Shown: positions 12,934 through 24,546 of the stretch, one piece after another
Layout of the letters: the number at the start of each line of letters is the position of its first letter
Numbering within the stretch: the stretch's first letter is position 1
Assembly (NCBI GenBank): GCA_037951105.1
Contig: JBAMJV010003231.1
Span: 1-64,000, forward strand
Source of the DNA: Echinarachnius parma
Taxonomy: Eukaryota > Echinodermata > Echinoidea > Clypeasteroida > Echinarachniidae
DNA: 64,000 nucleotides
Reading direction: 5' to 3'
Translations under genes and position numbers: made by a program
The notes under the pieces: model-generated
Seen by the model: the letters and a program-made list of their open reading frames with translations, nothing else
What the model was told of the DNA's origin: nothing
The model's database searches: none

Positions 12934-15900
12934 ATGGACATGGCAATGGTTGGGAATGACAAAGACGGTGTCCGGATGGTTGGTGTAATCATCGGGGCGA
13001 TGGGTAAGTTCTTTTGATAGTTAGGGTAACATAATTAAACAGAAATTAACATGCGTCTCCACACTGTGTTCACAAGCACACTGTCGTGAAAACAGATTTA
13101 AATCAACAAGCTATGAATACAACTATCATGAAACTGAACACATTGTGAACACACTGTGCTTCACACTATAGACCACGGTGTGTTAAATTGGAGCTTATCA
13201 ACAGTGTGAACTCTCATCACACTGTGAAAACACTGTGATCACACTGTGAGCGAACTGTCACCACATAACATTGGCTGCGTCCACAGTGTGTGAAATAGTT
13301 GCTCACACTGTGTATACCAGCAAGTTCACAGTGTGCTCACAGATTGAAGAGTGTTTGCAGTGTTTAAACTCTACAATTTAACATAGTATACACAGTGTGT
13401 TCACACTGTGGTCCACACTGTAAAACATAGTGTGTTCACACTGTGTTCTTTCTGGTAGGGAATCTTCTGAAAGCACCAATCGTATGTAAAGTTATTGGCA
13501 ACAAGTCGAAGATGAGATTTTTTCCATGTGTAGACAATAACTTATCCAGCTCATCAATCTTAATATGCTTGGTGTTTCCAAAATGCTCATCCAAGCTACT
13601 TGGAAGTTGGGTTTCTCATTCTCGTGATTGGTAGACCATATCACTTGATTGGCACCTTCTATTTCTCTTCTCTCTGTATCAAGAGTTGTTTGTGTTGCCT
13701 CATATTTGTTAATCGATCCAATCTTAAAGAACAGAGTGGATTCATACATCTGCGTACAGGTGCTTGTCAGTGTGTCAGTAATCACTGGAGGATCTATGAA
13801 GAATAATATGAACAAGTTAGAGGCTGATGACAGATCTCTGTGGTAATAACGCATCAACGATCAATGGAAATGGGACTTGAGCTACAACATGTGATTGTTC
13901 TGTCAGATAGGAAGCTCTATCAGCAATGCCGATTAGCCTGTTCAGATCAGGTCGCCGTGCCAAACCATGTTATGCGTTTCCTTGATGTCCAGTGTAACCA
14001 TCATATTGTATGACCTCTGTCCAAAGCGATGTACCATGGCTAAGCAAGTTGTGATGAGGATGTTACCTCCAATGTTGTGAGATGTGAATCCATTTGTCAA
14101 CCCGATATGAGATGTTGATGCAGTATGTAGATTTGCAGTTGCTTATGTGGTAATAATGATACAATAATGCTTGTGTTGCTGAGAACGAGGATGAAACAGT
14201 GCATTGACTTGAGAGTTTCTCGTATGTATTGGACTACCATGCGCAGTTTTCCGCTGGTTCGGAGAATCCCTTGCGAAAAGCAATGATCAAAGAAGTGGTT
14301 TAGCCACATCTTTTGGACCATATAGAAGGGATGTCATCTGTGCCGGTTGTCGGTTGTCGGGATCGAGTCGGATTTATCTACACTGGCTCTATCTACAGTT
14401 TCAAAAACAGTTAAATTATATCATAACAGAATGTTGATGCTTTTTAAAATTTATTGTAATGACACTTATGGCAAATTTAATCGAGTTCCTCCTTTATTGA
14501 AGCAGATATTGAGTTTAGTGGGAGATAAAAATACGATTTTTGTAAAACAAAATCAATGTCAAATAATGACTCTCCTTTGTGTTTGTCTTTTATTTTTTCC
14601 TCTACAGTTTTTCTATTAGGATGTGTCGGAGTTCATCCGGTTGAGTCGTTCCAAGCCCAAGGGGTCATTAACAGTTCAATCGCCTTACCGTGCGATATAC
14701 CAGAAGGCCTGAATGTTGATACAGTCAGATGGATGTTTAATTCATCGGTCTTCCTAACGTACTTTCCGAGAGATAACTTTCTTTCACCACCTAACCACGA
14801 TTCCCGGTATTCGATAACTGACCCTGAACGACTCCACATTTCGCGTCTTAAGAAATCGGACTCGGGAGAATACGCGTGTAGGATCACATTTGTTGAAGCA
14901 ATTGAAGATCTTATATCCATTGTATTTGTTAGCGTTCTAGGTAAATAATCGTATTTTATCAAAATTATTGATTTATTGAACTAATCAATTTGTTATAGTA
15001 ATTCGGAAGTCGTGCTTTCATTTTCTTAACCATAGGTTCTTTGAAAATATTTAATTTTCCAATAAAAGTGTGTATGTGACACCTTCAATATTATTTCAAT
15101 CGACTTTCTAATGTGACATTAAAACAGGTTCAATAACATGTTCCAATAAAGCCTCTCTACAAACAAGAAACGAACCTTGTATTTGTGGACTGCTAGTGAA
15201 CGCTACGTTAATGCACTGACATTCTTTGATATGATTGGTTTATTTCCTTCCCTTTTTCCTGAAAAAAAACTTGAATATATAATACCAAATCCTATTGGGT
15301 TCCTTGAATCATTTAAAATTCACTATAAAGTGTTTTGTGTATTACAATTAAGTAGCATTTAAGACAATTCATATTTTCCTTTATAATTTCACAATTATTT
15401 AATGGATGTATTAATTTGTAAAATGTCACATGTTTTAATTAATGTTTTTAAAAATACATTTACATACCCCCAAATCAGATAATTGACAATATAATAGAAC
15501 GAAATCAAAAAAGGTTTTGCACTTCATGTTTTAGATGGTTGCACTATGTGGGCGTACAACCCGCCGCTCGTGGGCACTACAAGTGGTTGTTCATCAGGCG
15601 ACGTGGTAGCATATGCTCAACAGTGTGACTTCACCTGCCAAGAGGGATTTCGTCTAGTGGGAAATGCATCTACAGCGTGCCAGGGAGATGGAGAACTAAC
15701 TAACCAGCCACCTCACTGTGCAGGTAACTACAACTCACTGTAGTTTACGTGATTGTACATTATGATCACAAATGTATCAGGGGTTTTTCTTAAAACCTTT
15801 CCATTTTCACACATTACTCAATGGACATATCAAATCACAGAACTAAACATTTTATCAAATCTTCGTCAGTTTTGTACAATTCAACAAAGTTACACGATTC

Positions 15901-18900
15901 TTTAAAGGGATATAGTAACTTTGTTGACATGTGCAAAAAGAGATGAATGGTTGATACAATGTATACTTTTGTTATCTTAAATCTCCACTGGGTGCTGTGT
16001 GAACATTTCAAATTAAATGGACATTGTATGGCCAAGTAATGAGCACAAATGCAAAGTGATATTCACTTACTCATTGCAGTCACTTTGTACACAGTTTTGA
16101 CGATCCAGTGGATAATTTAACAGCTGAACACTTCAATCGTAAATTTTCTTTTAACGAAAGGGAAATTTGAAAAACCGAAACCTGTCTAACGCTTCTACTG
16201 TTGGTACAAATACAACAAGGTATGAGGGATCCGCTATAATTCCAATTGGATTTTGAGGATTTGGACAATGTTAAAGTCCCTTTAACCCATTCTTAAAGAA
16301 TATGACATAACGCATCTGGTTCCCGTAGGCAAGGGGTACGTATATCAACATTTGCCGTTTAGGCGTCAAAAGCTATACAGGGTGGCCCCCAAAAAACGGA
16401 ACGGGGTACTTCCCCCAAAATAGTATCAACAAGATTATGTTCATCGGTTAGGGTATCTTTTCTAAATAAAAACGATACCAAGAACAGTCAATTTGGTCGT
16501 GTAGTTTTAGTTTTAAGGCGCTCTGAATGACACCATGTCAGGCTCCCATTTTTGTAAATCGAGCATTGAACAACGAGCAATACGCGCGCTATCTTTACTG
16601 TGCATTCAAATGTGTGCCGAGAGAATGGGCAATGGTTGTTCGATGGTATGCCGGGCAGTAAGTGCGATTTATCAGGCACTGACTTGGTAAAAATTGAAAA
16701 AAATGGGAACCTGACATGGTGTCACTCAGAGCGCCCTAAAAAAAAAACTACATGACCACAATTATTGTTCTTGTATCGTTTTTCATTGGAAAAAAATACC
16801 CTGTCCGATTTTGTTACTATATTTTGGGAAGTGCCCCGTTCCGTTTTTTGGGGCCACCCTGTATAGAAACAGAAGCCTCATACCATCCATATCCCGTCAC
16901 CCCCTCTGCTAGCTTGGCTATCGTGTGGCAAGATTGGTAGAGCGGGCGCTTTCCGACCATGAGATCCCGAGTTCGAACCCTGCCCACGGAGTTTGTCCTT
17001 CAGCAAGACAATTTATCCACTATTGCTGCTCTCTACCCAGGTGTATAAATGGGGACCGGTAGGAGGTGAAAGCCTTTATGTGAATGATCTTCTTGAGCCC
17101 ACTGAGCGCTTGGAAGGAATACTCCCCAGGGAGTGGAGATGGTGCACACAATGTGTGCTGGTTTGCATTGTATCCTATGACCGGGGTAATAATACAAATT
17201 GTAAAGCGCTTAGAGATGATTATCAATCGTGATAGGCGCTATATAGATAGTGAATATTATTATTATTATCATGTTATTTGTTTCGTAGGTAAATTTGGTG
17301 ATTCATTGATTGTTCAAATAATACAGTTGATAAATACAATTGAGCTTGAAACTGTCAAACACTGGCCTTATTTTATATCGTATCAAATATGACAGCTTGT
17401 TATTTAACACCATTATGTAAACGTACACTAAAACAGTCTTGTCAGTACCCCAAAATGTGATTTACAACAAAATAATTCGAGAAAACGAAAGCTTATACGT
17501 TGAATATGTAATAATAGCCTGAAGAGAGATATACAAAACTTACTAATATGCCTCTCCTAATTCCTAATTATTTTCAATACTTTTACGTTTATGGCCTACC
17601 CCGTCCCTCTCACTCGATTTCCCATTTCATCCCGGGTTTTTATCCTATTTCTTTATTCCCTTATTCTTTTGTTTTCATATATAATTTATGTCCCCATACT
17701 TCTCTTAAAAAATCAAATATATTGTTTCAATATATTTTCTTTCGACACTTTGTTTGCATTCATCTCTATATGTCTTTAATTATACTATATGCGCCCTATC
17801 TTTCCCCCATCTGCCACCCTCTCTTTCGACATGACAGGAGCTACCTGCACCATCGATAACCTTCCTCCACACCTCATCGATATGAACAAGCTTTGTTCGA
17901 ACGGATTGCTCGTAGACTATTGGACAATCTGCAATTTTGAATGTACCATTGGTTACAGAATGATTGGAAACGGTAAAATACGAGTCACGTGTCCCGATGG
18001 TTATGTTCCTGATTTTCCAGAATGCGAAGGTAATTGTTAAAACGTAACTTCTTTATGTTGATGAACATCTATAGTAAATGTATCTTGTACGAATAATACT
18101 ACTAATAAAGAAAAACCGATAGATAAAATAACATGCTATAGTTACCACTTTAATAAATGATGCTGTTAATATAACTTTGCTACTAATTTCGTCATGCTTT
18201 TAATAACACCGTTGTGCATATATCCGGCGTAGTTGTATTGACAAATTTCGAAGGCATTCGCGGTACCATGTTGACATCTCAGAATTACAAGGCTTCATTC
18301 TATAGTCATTCTCTAGGAAATAAACTATTCTTAGGATCACGTGTTTTAAAGGGATAGTTAAGTTTTGGTATAGAGGGCGCTACACAACATAATGTTTGTG
18401 TGAGATAATGAAAAACTGAGTATCAAATTCGATAGAGCATACAATTTTAATAACATAAACAAACTTTATTTTTTCAAAATTGGTTCAGAAATGGCTGAAA
18501 TATCCATAAGCATAACAATTTTAAAAAATTGTGGGGCCCAACGAGTATTCGACAATTTTGAACAAGCCGCTAACAAATTTTACAAAATGCTTTAGATAGT
18601 TGTTGATTATCTCTCTATCACTATTTCAACAAAAACATCGCACGCACAATATTTTATTTGAAATGGTTGAAACCGATGAATGTTTAGAGAGCACCCTTTT
18701 GAGTTTTAATCGCTCTTTTAAAAATGATAACAGGCTTTTTACTTGGTCATTTGTAATTTTGTATTCCATTCGAGGGTGGTGGAGTTATAACTATCAGTTT
18801 GTAATGTAATAATGCAGGTTTGGGTTACTCAAATTCAGTTTGACCAAAACTGTATTCTCTTTCCCGAAGCTATCTCTTTAACAGAAACAAATAGCAATTA

Positions 18901-21900
18901 CATTTTTTTTTACTATGATGATACATTGCCATTTATTGTTTGTTTTTTATTATCTATAATCGTGTCCTTTTTTTTGTTTCAATCCGATTGGGTATTTCAG
19001 ATAATGCCAAAGTTGCAATGAAAGTAATTAAAACTAATATAGGTAACCCGCATAATGTTAGTAATTAAACATTTCGTTTGTATGTAATGCATGTATAATA
19101 ATATGTGTGTATTCTCTTCCAATCATTTCAGATGATTCAGGGGGACGGAATGGTGGAACCATTGCACTCATCTCTCTTGGTGTATTTCTATTTACGGTGC
19201 TGATTATTGGTACAGTTATTCTTCTTTGGTGGCTCCGCAAAAACACTTATGGTAATTACTTTCTTTGATTTTTGAGATGTATAATATTTGTAAATGTATA
19301 GCATACCGACAAAGCAAGCCCTTACCACGCACTTATGCGAATTTGTATATTATACAAACCACAATTTGGTGTTTTAATTGTTACCTATTAAGAAAACTGT
19401 CTAGAACAGGCAACTTGTAAACTTAAATGTATTCCCCTGATAGAAAAAATAAACAAACACACACACCAACAAAACATAATGATATGGGAATAGTCTACAG
19501 AGGTCGCGTTGGTCAATATAAACAGATTTGAATGTAGGTTAATGTGATGTGAAATAAGTTTCATGTTTAATTTGCTATCATGTTTTTGAAAAGTTTCGAG
19601 GTTATGAATACTATATACAATCATTATAAAGTATCGTAAAATAGCATTATTAGTGTGATACAAGATGTCTGCTGGTAAAACGTAAAACAAATATTAATAT
19701 AGAAATAAAGATAAAAATATAAAAATACAATTGATGTGTTTGCAGGAAAAGGGAGACGTTCAGGGTACGACTCTAATCAACTAGAGGAACATACAACGGA
19801 TATTGGTAAGTTTTGTTTTATTTTTTTATTATTTATGCATATAAACTTTTACTTTCACAAATGATGTGATTCGTCAGCAATAGCTGTGTTACTAATCTAA
19901 TATAAATTTCACAATTAGTTTTATGACAACATAAATTACAACATACATGAAACACTAATGAATACATATTTTACTAAATTGAGTTAAAAAGGTAAATAGT
20001 TTTAAGAATGTAAATATTATATTTAGAACAGAAAGTGATGAAACATACTGGACGTTTGTTTTCGCCCATGGCCTGCTCAACGACGATTTGAGTTATGTTA
20101 ATGAACTTTATCACATATATATTGATTATATATCAAGGTCTACTTACCCAGGATGACGGAAAAGCCGACGAGAACAATATTTCCTGCATCAAGGTAATGC
20201 ATCTCTTTTCATGGTTTCAGGAAGTTCTGAAAATGTATTTATGCTCAGAAAACACCCACTATTACCATGTTATCTATTCCTTAGCTAGTCTTACTTTTTG
20301 AGTTGCAAATTTTAATATTCATATTAAGAATCATATTGTAATTAAATGTTGCTCTTTAGTTAAACAAACGGAAGTATTGATACTATTGATTCATTTTATA
20401 ATGGGGCAGTTTATACTGACTGTAATTGAACTAAAGTATTGTCATGTTGCTACTTGTATAAACGACATATTTGTATATCATACCGCTTTCAGGCAAATGA
20501 AGAGTTCATGGGATTATTGCAAGAACAAGTTGGAGAGAGCCTTGAATTTATGAAGAGAATACTACAAATAATGAAGCATGCCGAATTGTCGACTATCAAC
20601 AGGCTTCCAAAATTAAAGTTCAGAGCGAATGTAAGTGATTTGAAATAATTTGTCATATTAACTTGATTGAATGTCCAGTGATATTATCTAAACATTTTCT
20701 CAAGTTGTATGTACATTTGGAGATGAAACAGTGCACTCAATTGAATGAATACAACGTTTTACGAACAATTATGAGGTTCTAGTTTTCTCTTTGTTATGAT
20801 TACCAAAACAATTCTTAGTCAATGCCTTTCGGTATTGATTATGGTGCTGATTCTGACTACAAGGATTTAAATACAATCATTTTTTTTTTTATAAAAGGGG
20901 AATCTGTGAGCAAAAAAAAAGAAAAATATGTGGATGCGCCCCTCAACCAGTCGGTCCACGCTACGCCACAGTCTTAATAAATTAAATTAAGCATTACTGA
21001 CGTGTAAACGCTTGTTGTAATATTTCAGGAAGCCCTCTACGACATCACTGAACCTTCGGTACCCGACGCCTTTGTTGGGTATGTTGCTGAAATTGTTAAC
21101 TGTGTAGATCAGTCAGATCCATATATGGCGGACGAACTGATAGATGAAATATTTTCCGAAACCGGCAGGACTGGAGAATTCGAACCAGCATATCTGGAGA
21201 CGATACAAGCACATGGTCCCATTGAACCAGGAGACATCGCAGCGATTGAGGTGGGTCTAAACCGTTTATATCAAACAATGACTATAAACACCAACACGCA
21301 TGTACTCATAGTACAATTGTACTATTAGGGAATATAGGTACCTCAGATACTGTTTATGTGATGCATTACCAAAAAGCTCCCCCCAAAAAATCACAGTACC
21401 GGTTTATATTGATTAAATGGATAGTGCATGTTCACAGACCAAATATGTACTTGCATCATATTCATCCCAGAACTAGTCCCATTGACTTTGGAATGTAAAT
21501 GTGTTATCCGATTCCATTATAATAACCCTCCATGTACATATGTTATGCACAGTTTCATAACGTTGACTTATTTGACCAAAGTACTTGGAGTCTGTCACAT
21601 TTTCGTTTTCCCTTTTTGAGGGTTATACACTAACAGAAAAATAAATTGATTGACTACATTTTTGATATCATCTGGCAACACGTTTTGTTGTATAAAACTG
21701 TGTTACTTTCCCGTAATTAATGGACCATTTTCTTTTGTGTGTGGCAGAGTTATCAATCAGTGGTCCACCGTGCATTTATTAGACTGCTGGGTACTTTGCG
21801 GCGCAACATCGGGGATAAAGAAGTCAGAACACAAAGGACTGCCAAGATCTTTATTGCGTGTAGGCCTTCTGGTATAATAGCCAAGAGAAAGAAAGTGGGA

Positions 21901-23065
21901 TTTGTGGATATCAACACAAAATCTTCAAAGGTATTGCACTACGGTATAATATATTTTAACTCTGCATGTAATTATAATTGTCGTAGATCCTTACACAATA
22001 CTATTTTTCAAGGGGGAATATATGAACAGATCACCCCGAAACAGAATATTTCACTAAAAGATCTCGCCAGTGGCAAAGAGAACATTTTAAAAGTAAATAC
22101 CAATATTAAAATGTCCCAGGCCCCGCATTTCCATGAGTAGCACAACTTTTGTACGTTTACTGGTTGAAGCATTTTACACATGTTGCAAATACCCACATAT
22201 GTTTGAAACTCCTTTAATATATTTTATCATTGCAATTCCCTATAGCTATTGGCATCGAGAACAAGGAGCACATAACATATTAACTAGTTCAATAAGTCAC
22301 CAGTATTATTATGGCCTTCTGTTTTTGTTTTTTTCAATAAAGTCAATAATCACTGATCGTAAAAAATTGTATTTGAAAATGGCATTTATATTTAGACTCA
22401 ATTGCCTTCTCCAAATACCTTTATACTAGTCATCATTATAGTCCCCATTCTGTAGTGTCGGTCCATATAAGTAGGCACCAATATTAACGGTTGAATGCTA
22501 CAACAGTTGTGATGGCTCCCCGACAATCTCGTCTAGTAATTGTGAGTTCATCTTCTTTTGCTGCTTCGTTTTCTTTTATTCTCCACCCTCGTTGAACTTA
22601 AATATTTTCCAAACATGTGGTGATCCGTCGCATTATTTTGTTTTTATTAAGATAATTTCTAGCGCCTTTCTCTGTCAGATATGTTGTTTTTTATGGTTTG
22701 TATTATCATCATCATTGGAGAGGGTTCGCTTAGAATACAACCAACGGGGGTATCCATAGCTCATAGGTAAACAAAGGTGCATTTGTTTATTTGTTTTTAT
22801 TGAGACTCCTACAAAACAAATAACGGTTATTTGCCTTTTCCCTAATTACATTTTTCTTTAACAGAGTAATCCGTCGACTGCTCCTGGATCTACTGGTAGC
22901 ACGACATCGGGCTATGACCAATATGTTGGCGAACGGATTATGCGAAATATCGACAATTGTGATAACGTTGAGGATAGAGTACTAATGCGCTACAATCTGT
23001 TAAACATCATAATGGAGACATCTGATATATTGCCAGTGAGCAAAATACCTGAAGGTGCAGTATAG
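12934..23065 (+). CDS. Gene A: Ig V-like / 2x sushi (CCP) / transmembrane receptor, 11 exons
   Basis: Predicted type I cell-surface receptor of 587 residues; a recognition or adhesion role is inferred. Exons: 12934-13003, 14608-14940, 15535-15723, 17838-18029, 19132-19251, 19746-19805, 20138-20193, 20493-20630, 21029-21250, 21748-21930, 22865-23065. All junctions are GT-AG and the phases agree (1 through exon 6, then 0). The leader is split over exons 1-2 (hydrophobic VFLLGC at the start of exon 2). Residues about 40-133 are Ig V-like: LPC, VRW, DSGEYAC. Residues 135-197 and 198-261 are sushi modules, four Cys each. The transmembrane helix is about 272-295 and ends in WWLRK. The cytoplasmic region (about 297-587) matches no family I know. 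The start is the first ATG after an acceptor-like CTCACAG, so an upstream 5'UTR exon is likely. Introns are full of mobile elements. No AATAAA lies close to the stop; the nearest clear one is near 23575. Certainty is high for exons 2-5, good for the tail. Confidence 0.83.
13055..13455. repeat. CACAGTGTG / CACACTGTG motif cluster in gene A intron 1
   Basis: At least twelve exact or one-mismatch copies of CACACTGTG or its complement CACAGTGTG within 400 bp, irregularly spaced and in both orientations, immediately after exon 1. Neighbouring introns lack the motif. It may be subterminal repeats of a DNA transposon or binding sites; the sequence does not decide. Confidence 0.7.
13470..14340 (-). 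pseudogene. Antisense coding-like remnant in gene A intron 1
   Basis: A 121-codon frame at 13492-13857 and a 74-codon frame at 14097-14321, both on the minus strand, lie in a block with less AT bias than the surrounding intron. I cannot name the family; a decayed transposon gene is the likeliest source. No splice signals of the host gene fall inside. Confidence 0.25.
14608..14940 (+). CDS. Gene A exon 2: Ig V-like domain
   Basis: A 333-nt exon, phase 1 at both ends, holding the end of the leader and one complete Ig fold. Visible landmarks are the first cysteine in LPCDI, the core tryptophan in VRWMF, the D-x-G-x-Y-x-C motif as DSGEYAC, and two NSS glycosylation sequons. The acceptor is TCTACAG and the donor GTAAAT. 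A symmetric 1-1 exon carrying a whole domain is the classic shuffling unit of the Ig superfamily. Confidence 0.9.
15535..15723 (+). CDS. Gene A exon 3: sushi/CCP module 1
   Basis: A 189-nt phase 1-1 exon that encodes one complement-control-protein module. The four cysteines are spaced as GC-T…QQCDFTC…TAC…HC with the typical EGFRLVGN segment between Cys2 and Cys3. The acceptor is GTTTTAG, the donor GTAACT. The tryptophan usually seen before the last cysteine is absent, which is tolerated in diverged modules. Confidence 0.88.
15906..16281. mobile_element. Family B TTAA-flanked element, best copy (gene A intron 3)
   Basis: TTAA on both sides (15902-15905 and 16282-16285), ends AGGGATATAGTAAC and …TTAAAGTCCCT. 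376 bp, no ORF. Other copies: 168-545, 1930-2185, 25171-27252 (interrupted) and 40953-41276. Non-autonomous; the TTAA target suggests piggyBac-type mobilisation (inference). Confidence 0.75.
16378..16861. mobile_element. TA-flanked inverted-repeat element, Tc1/mariner-like MITE
   Basis: Terminal inverted repeats CAGGGTGGCCCCCAAAAAAC… and …GTTTTTTGGGGCCACCCTG are flanked by TA on each side (16376-16377, 16862-16863). 484 bp. Inside is a second palindrome (GACACCATGTCAGGCTCCCA and its complement near 16705-16730). The centre is shared with 8066-8265. No intact transposase. Lies in gene A intron 3. Confidence 0.85.
16915..17275 (+). mobile_element. tRNA-derived SINE (gene A intron 3)
   Basis: The head has RNA polymerase III boxes: A box TGGCAAGATTGG-TAGAGCGG (about 16925-16945) and B box GAGTTCGAACCC (about 16969-16980). 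The tail AATTGTAAAGCGCTTAGAGA…AGGCGCTATATAGATAGTGA ends in (ATT)n. The same CGCTATATAAAT-(ATT)n tail type is shared by many deuterostome SINEs and CR1/L2 LINEs, suggesting LINE-driven mobilisation. It is not a functional tRNA: the anticodon arm does not fold well. Confidence 0.82.
17838..18029 (+). CDS. Gene A exon 4: sushi/CCP module 2
   Basis: A 192-nt phase 1-1 exon with a second CCP module (ATCTID…LCSNG…CNFECTIGYRMIGNG…CPDG…ECEG). It follows the first module across a 2.1-kb intron that contains a TA-flanked inverted-repeat element and a SINE. The acceptor is ATGACAG, the donor GTAATT. As in module 1 the late tryptophan is missing. Confidence 0.88.
18350..18877. mobile_element. Family A TTAA-flanked element (gene A intron 4)
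   Basis: Begins TTAA-AGGGATAGTTAAGTTTTGGT and closes …GCTATCTC-TTTAA; contains the family landmarks GAGGGCGCTAC, AACAATTTTAAAAAATTGTG-GGGCCC and CTTGGTCATTTGTAATTTTG. No ORF of interest. Confidence 0.75.
19132..19251 (+). CDS. Gene A exon 5: juxtamembrane and transmembrane segment
   Basis: A 120-nt phase 1-1 exon. A short Gly-rich linker (DDSGGRNGG) is followed by about 23 hydrophobic residues, ending in WWLRK, the basic stop-transfer signal expected on the cytoplasmic side. It fixes the topology: Ig and CCP modules outside, exons 6-11 inside. The acceptor is ATTTCAG, the donor GTAATT. Confidence 0.88.
20138..23065 (+). CDS. Gene A exons 7-11: uncharacterised cytoplasmic region
   Basis: Five exons (20138-20193, 20493-20630, 21029-21250, 21748-21930, 22865-23065), phase 0 after exon 7, encode about 265 residues that look mostly helical and are rich in Glu, Asp, Ile and Leu. 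No kinase, TIR, death, CARD or ITAM signature is visible. Possible phosphotyrosine sites are EALYDI and SGYDQYV. Exon 10 ends in a basic patch (IIAKRKKVGF). The final exon ends in TAG at 23063-23065. An alternative reading through 22015-22095 meets an early in-frame stop and was not used. Confidence 0.7.
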
Positions 23066-23734
23066 TGGTATCGGGCAGGCTTTCACCTGTCCACGAACAA
23101 TCCTTTGACCTGTTTGATGTTATTAACTCACTTCAGTAAATAACACGTTGTTCCAACCTTGAAAATAGAACAATAACCAGGACACCTACATCGAAATTGT
23201 ATGTCTGAATTGTTGAAATCTTCTGCCTTTATATCGTCATCATGTCGATACAATTTCAAAACTAGAGAAATTCTGACAGTAAGATGATTTTCAATTCTTA
23301 ATATTACGAATGTGGGTAGTGCCATTATACCAATATTTTAATTTATCAAGCCTATTGTGTCCCTTCGCCGCTTCCACAATTTTCGTTCGATTTTCACAAA
23401 ATTAGGTGAATTTCTACTGAAATCGTATTGCAAATACTTTTATATACAATTTAAATGAATTGGCTACTACCCGTTGCCATAGTAACCATAAACTGAAGAG
23501 CATGCTTAAAAAAATAAATTGAATTTGTTTTGTTCTTTTTGTAAACAAGTGACGTTTGGGGTTTTTCTAGTCAAATAAAAAAAAACATTGGTACCATGTT
23601 TTCAAGAACTAAAATTTATTTCCTCAATATCTAATTTGTTTTCTTTGTTTTAAAAGATGAAATAGCGCAAACAATGACAAAATAAGAATTAGATGAAATA
23701 TAGTTTGTGTGTATTTGTATAATATATTTTTTAA

Positions 23735-24269
23735 CCCTTTTACCACGGCAATAGATATACTGCTTCAATAGCTATATACGAGATTATTTTACGGACCGGT
23801 CGAGTTACCCCACTGGGCGCGCACAAAAGAACCGATCGATATCGATCTGGTTGACCATGGCATTGTATTCGCTTCTATTCAACCTAGCGTGAGTTCGCTG
23901 GTAAAGTAGTTCACACAATAGAGGCGATCGATATGTATAGTATAGGGTCAGCGAAGTGAAATTCTATGCGAAAACTATGATTCTGGCTTGTATGGGTTTG
24001 TATACGAATATCCTGAAATTAGACTTGTGTATTACCATGATAAAATTGTAATAAAACAATAATCACGCAACTAGAGTCGGGGAAACTTGATATACATGTA
24101 GCCAAGGGTTTAATCTTTGTATTCAGCCAAATTATATTGTACTTACAAGATGCATACATGTATGTTTATGCAATTAATATAGCCCTTGCTCGGAACCGAG
24201 AAATCTCGGTTCCCGTATATGAGTAGGCGCAACGGGGACCGAGAATTCTCGGTCCCCGTAGTGATCGGG
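23735..24269. mobile_element. piggyBac-like MITE with twin palindromes
   Basis: Flanked by TTAA (23731-23734, 24270-24273); ends CCCTTTTACC… and …GTAGTGATCGGG, i.e. CCC termini next to TTAA as in piggyBac. Near the right end are two palindromes with the same core, ACCGAGAAATCTCGGT (22 bp, 24192-24213) and ACCGAGAATTCTCGGT (28 bp, perfect, 24232-24259). 535 bp, no transposase. Confidence 0.7.
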
Positions 24270-24546
24270 TTAATAAAATCTAATAATGGGGTTTCCCAAG
24301 ATGTCTACAAACATTTGAAATGAAAAATTTAACTTTGGTTCAAATTTATTGGGTAGAAATTGAAGAAATTTCATACATTTACTGTAATGTGTTTGCTAAC
24401 TCGTATGAAGGTCACCTCCACAATGACGTTGAGGACCTAATGGGTCTCTAAAAACCAATACATTATACATAAATGTCATGGTATATGTTCCAGAGGTTAT
24501 ACTCTAACATAATTATGTTACAAGGTACAAGATCATTACAAGTTAA

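Noticed and set aside
13055-13455. CRISPR-like array
   Set aside because: Repeats are 9 bp, irregularly spaced and in both orientations, in a eukaryotic intron.
16921-16985. Possible tRNA gene
   Set aside because: A and B boxes are present but the molecule does not fold as a complete tRNA and continues into a SINE body with an (ATT)n tail.
22015-22097. Possible extra exon of gene A after exon 10
   Set aside because: In the phase required it reaches TAA within 15 codons; the exon at 22865 keeps the frame and ends naturally, so at best this is an alternative ending.
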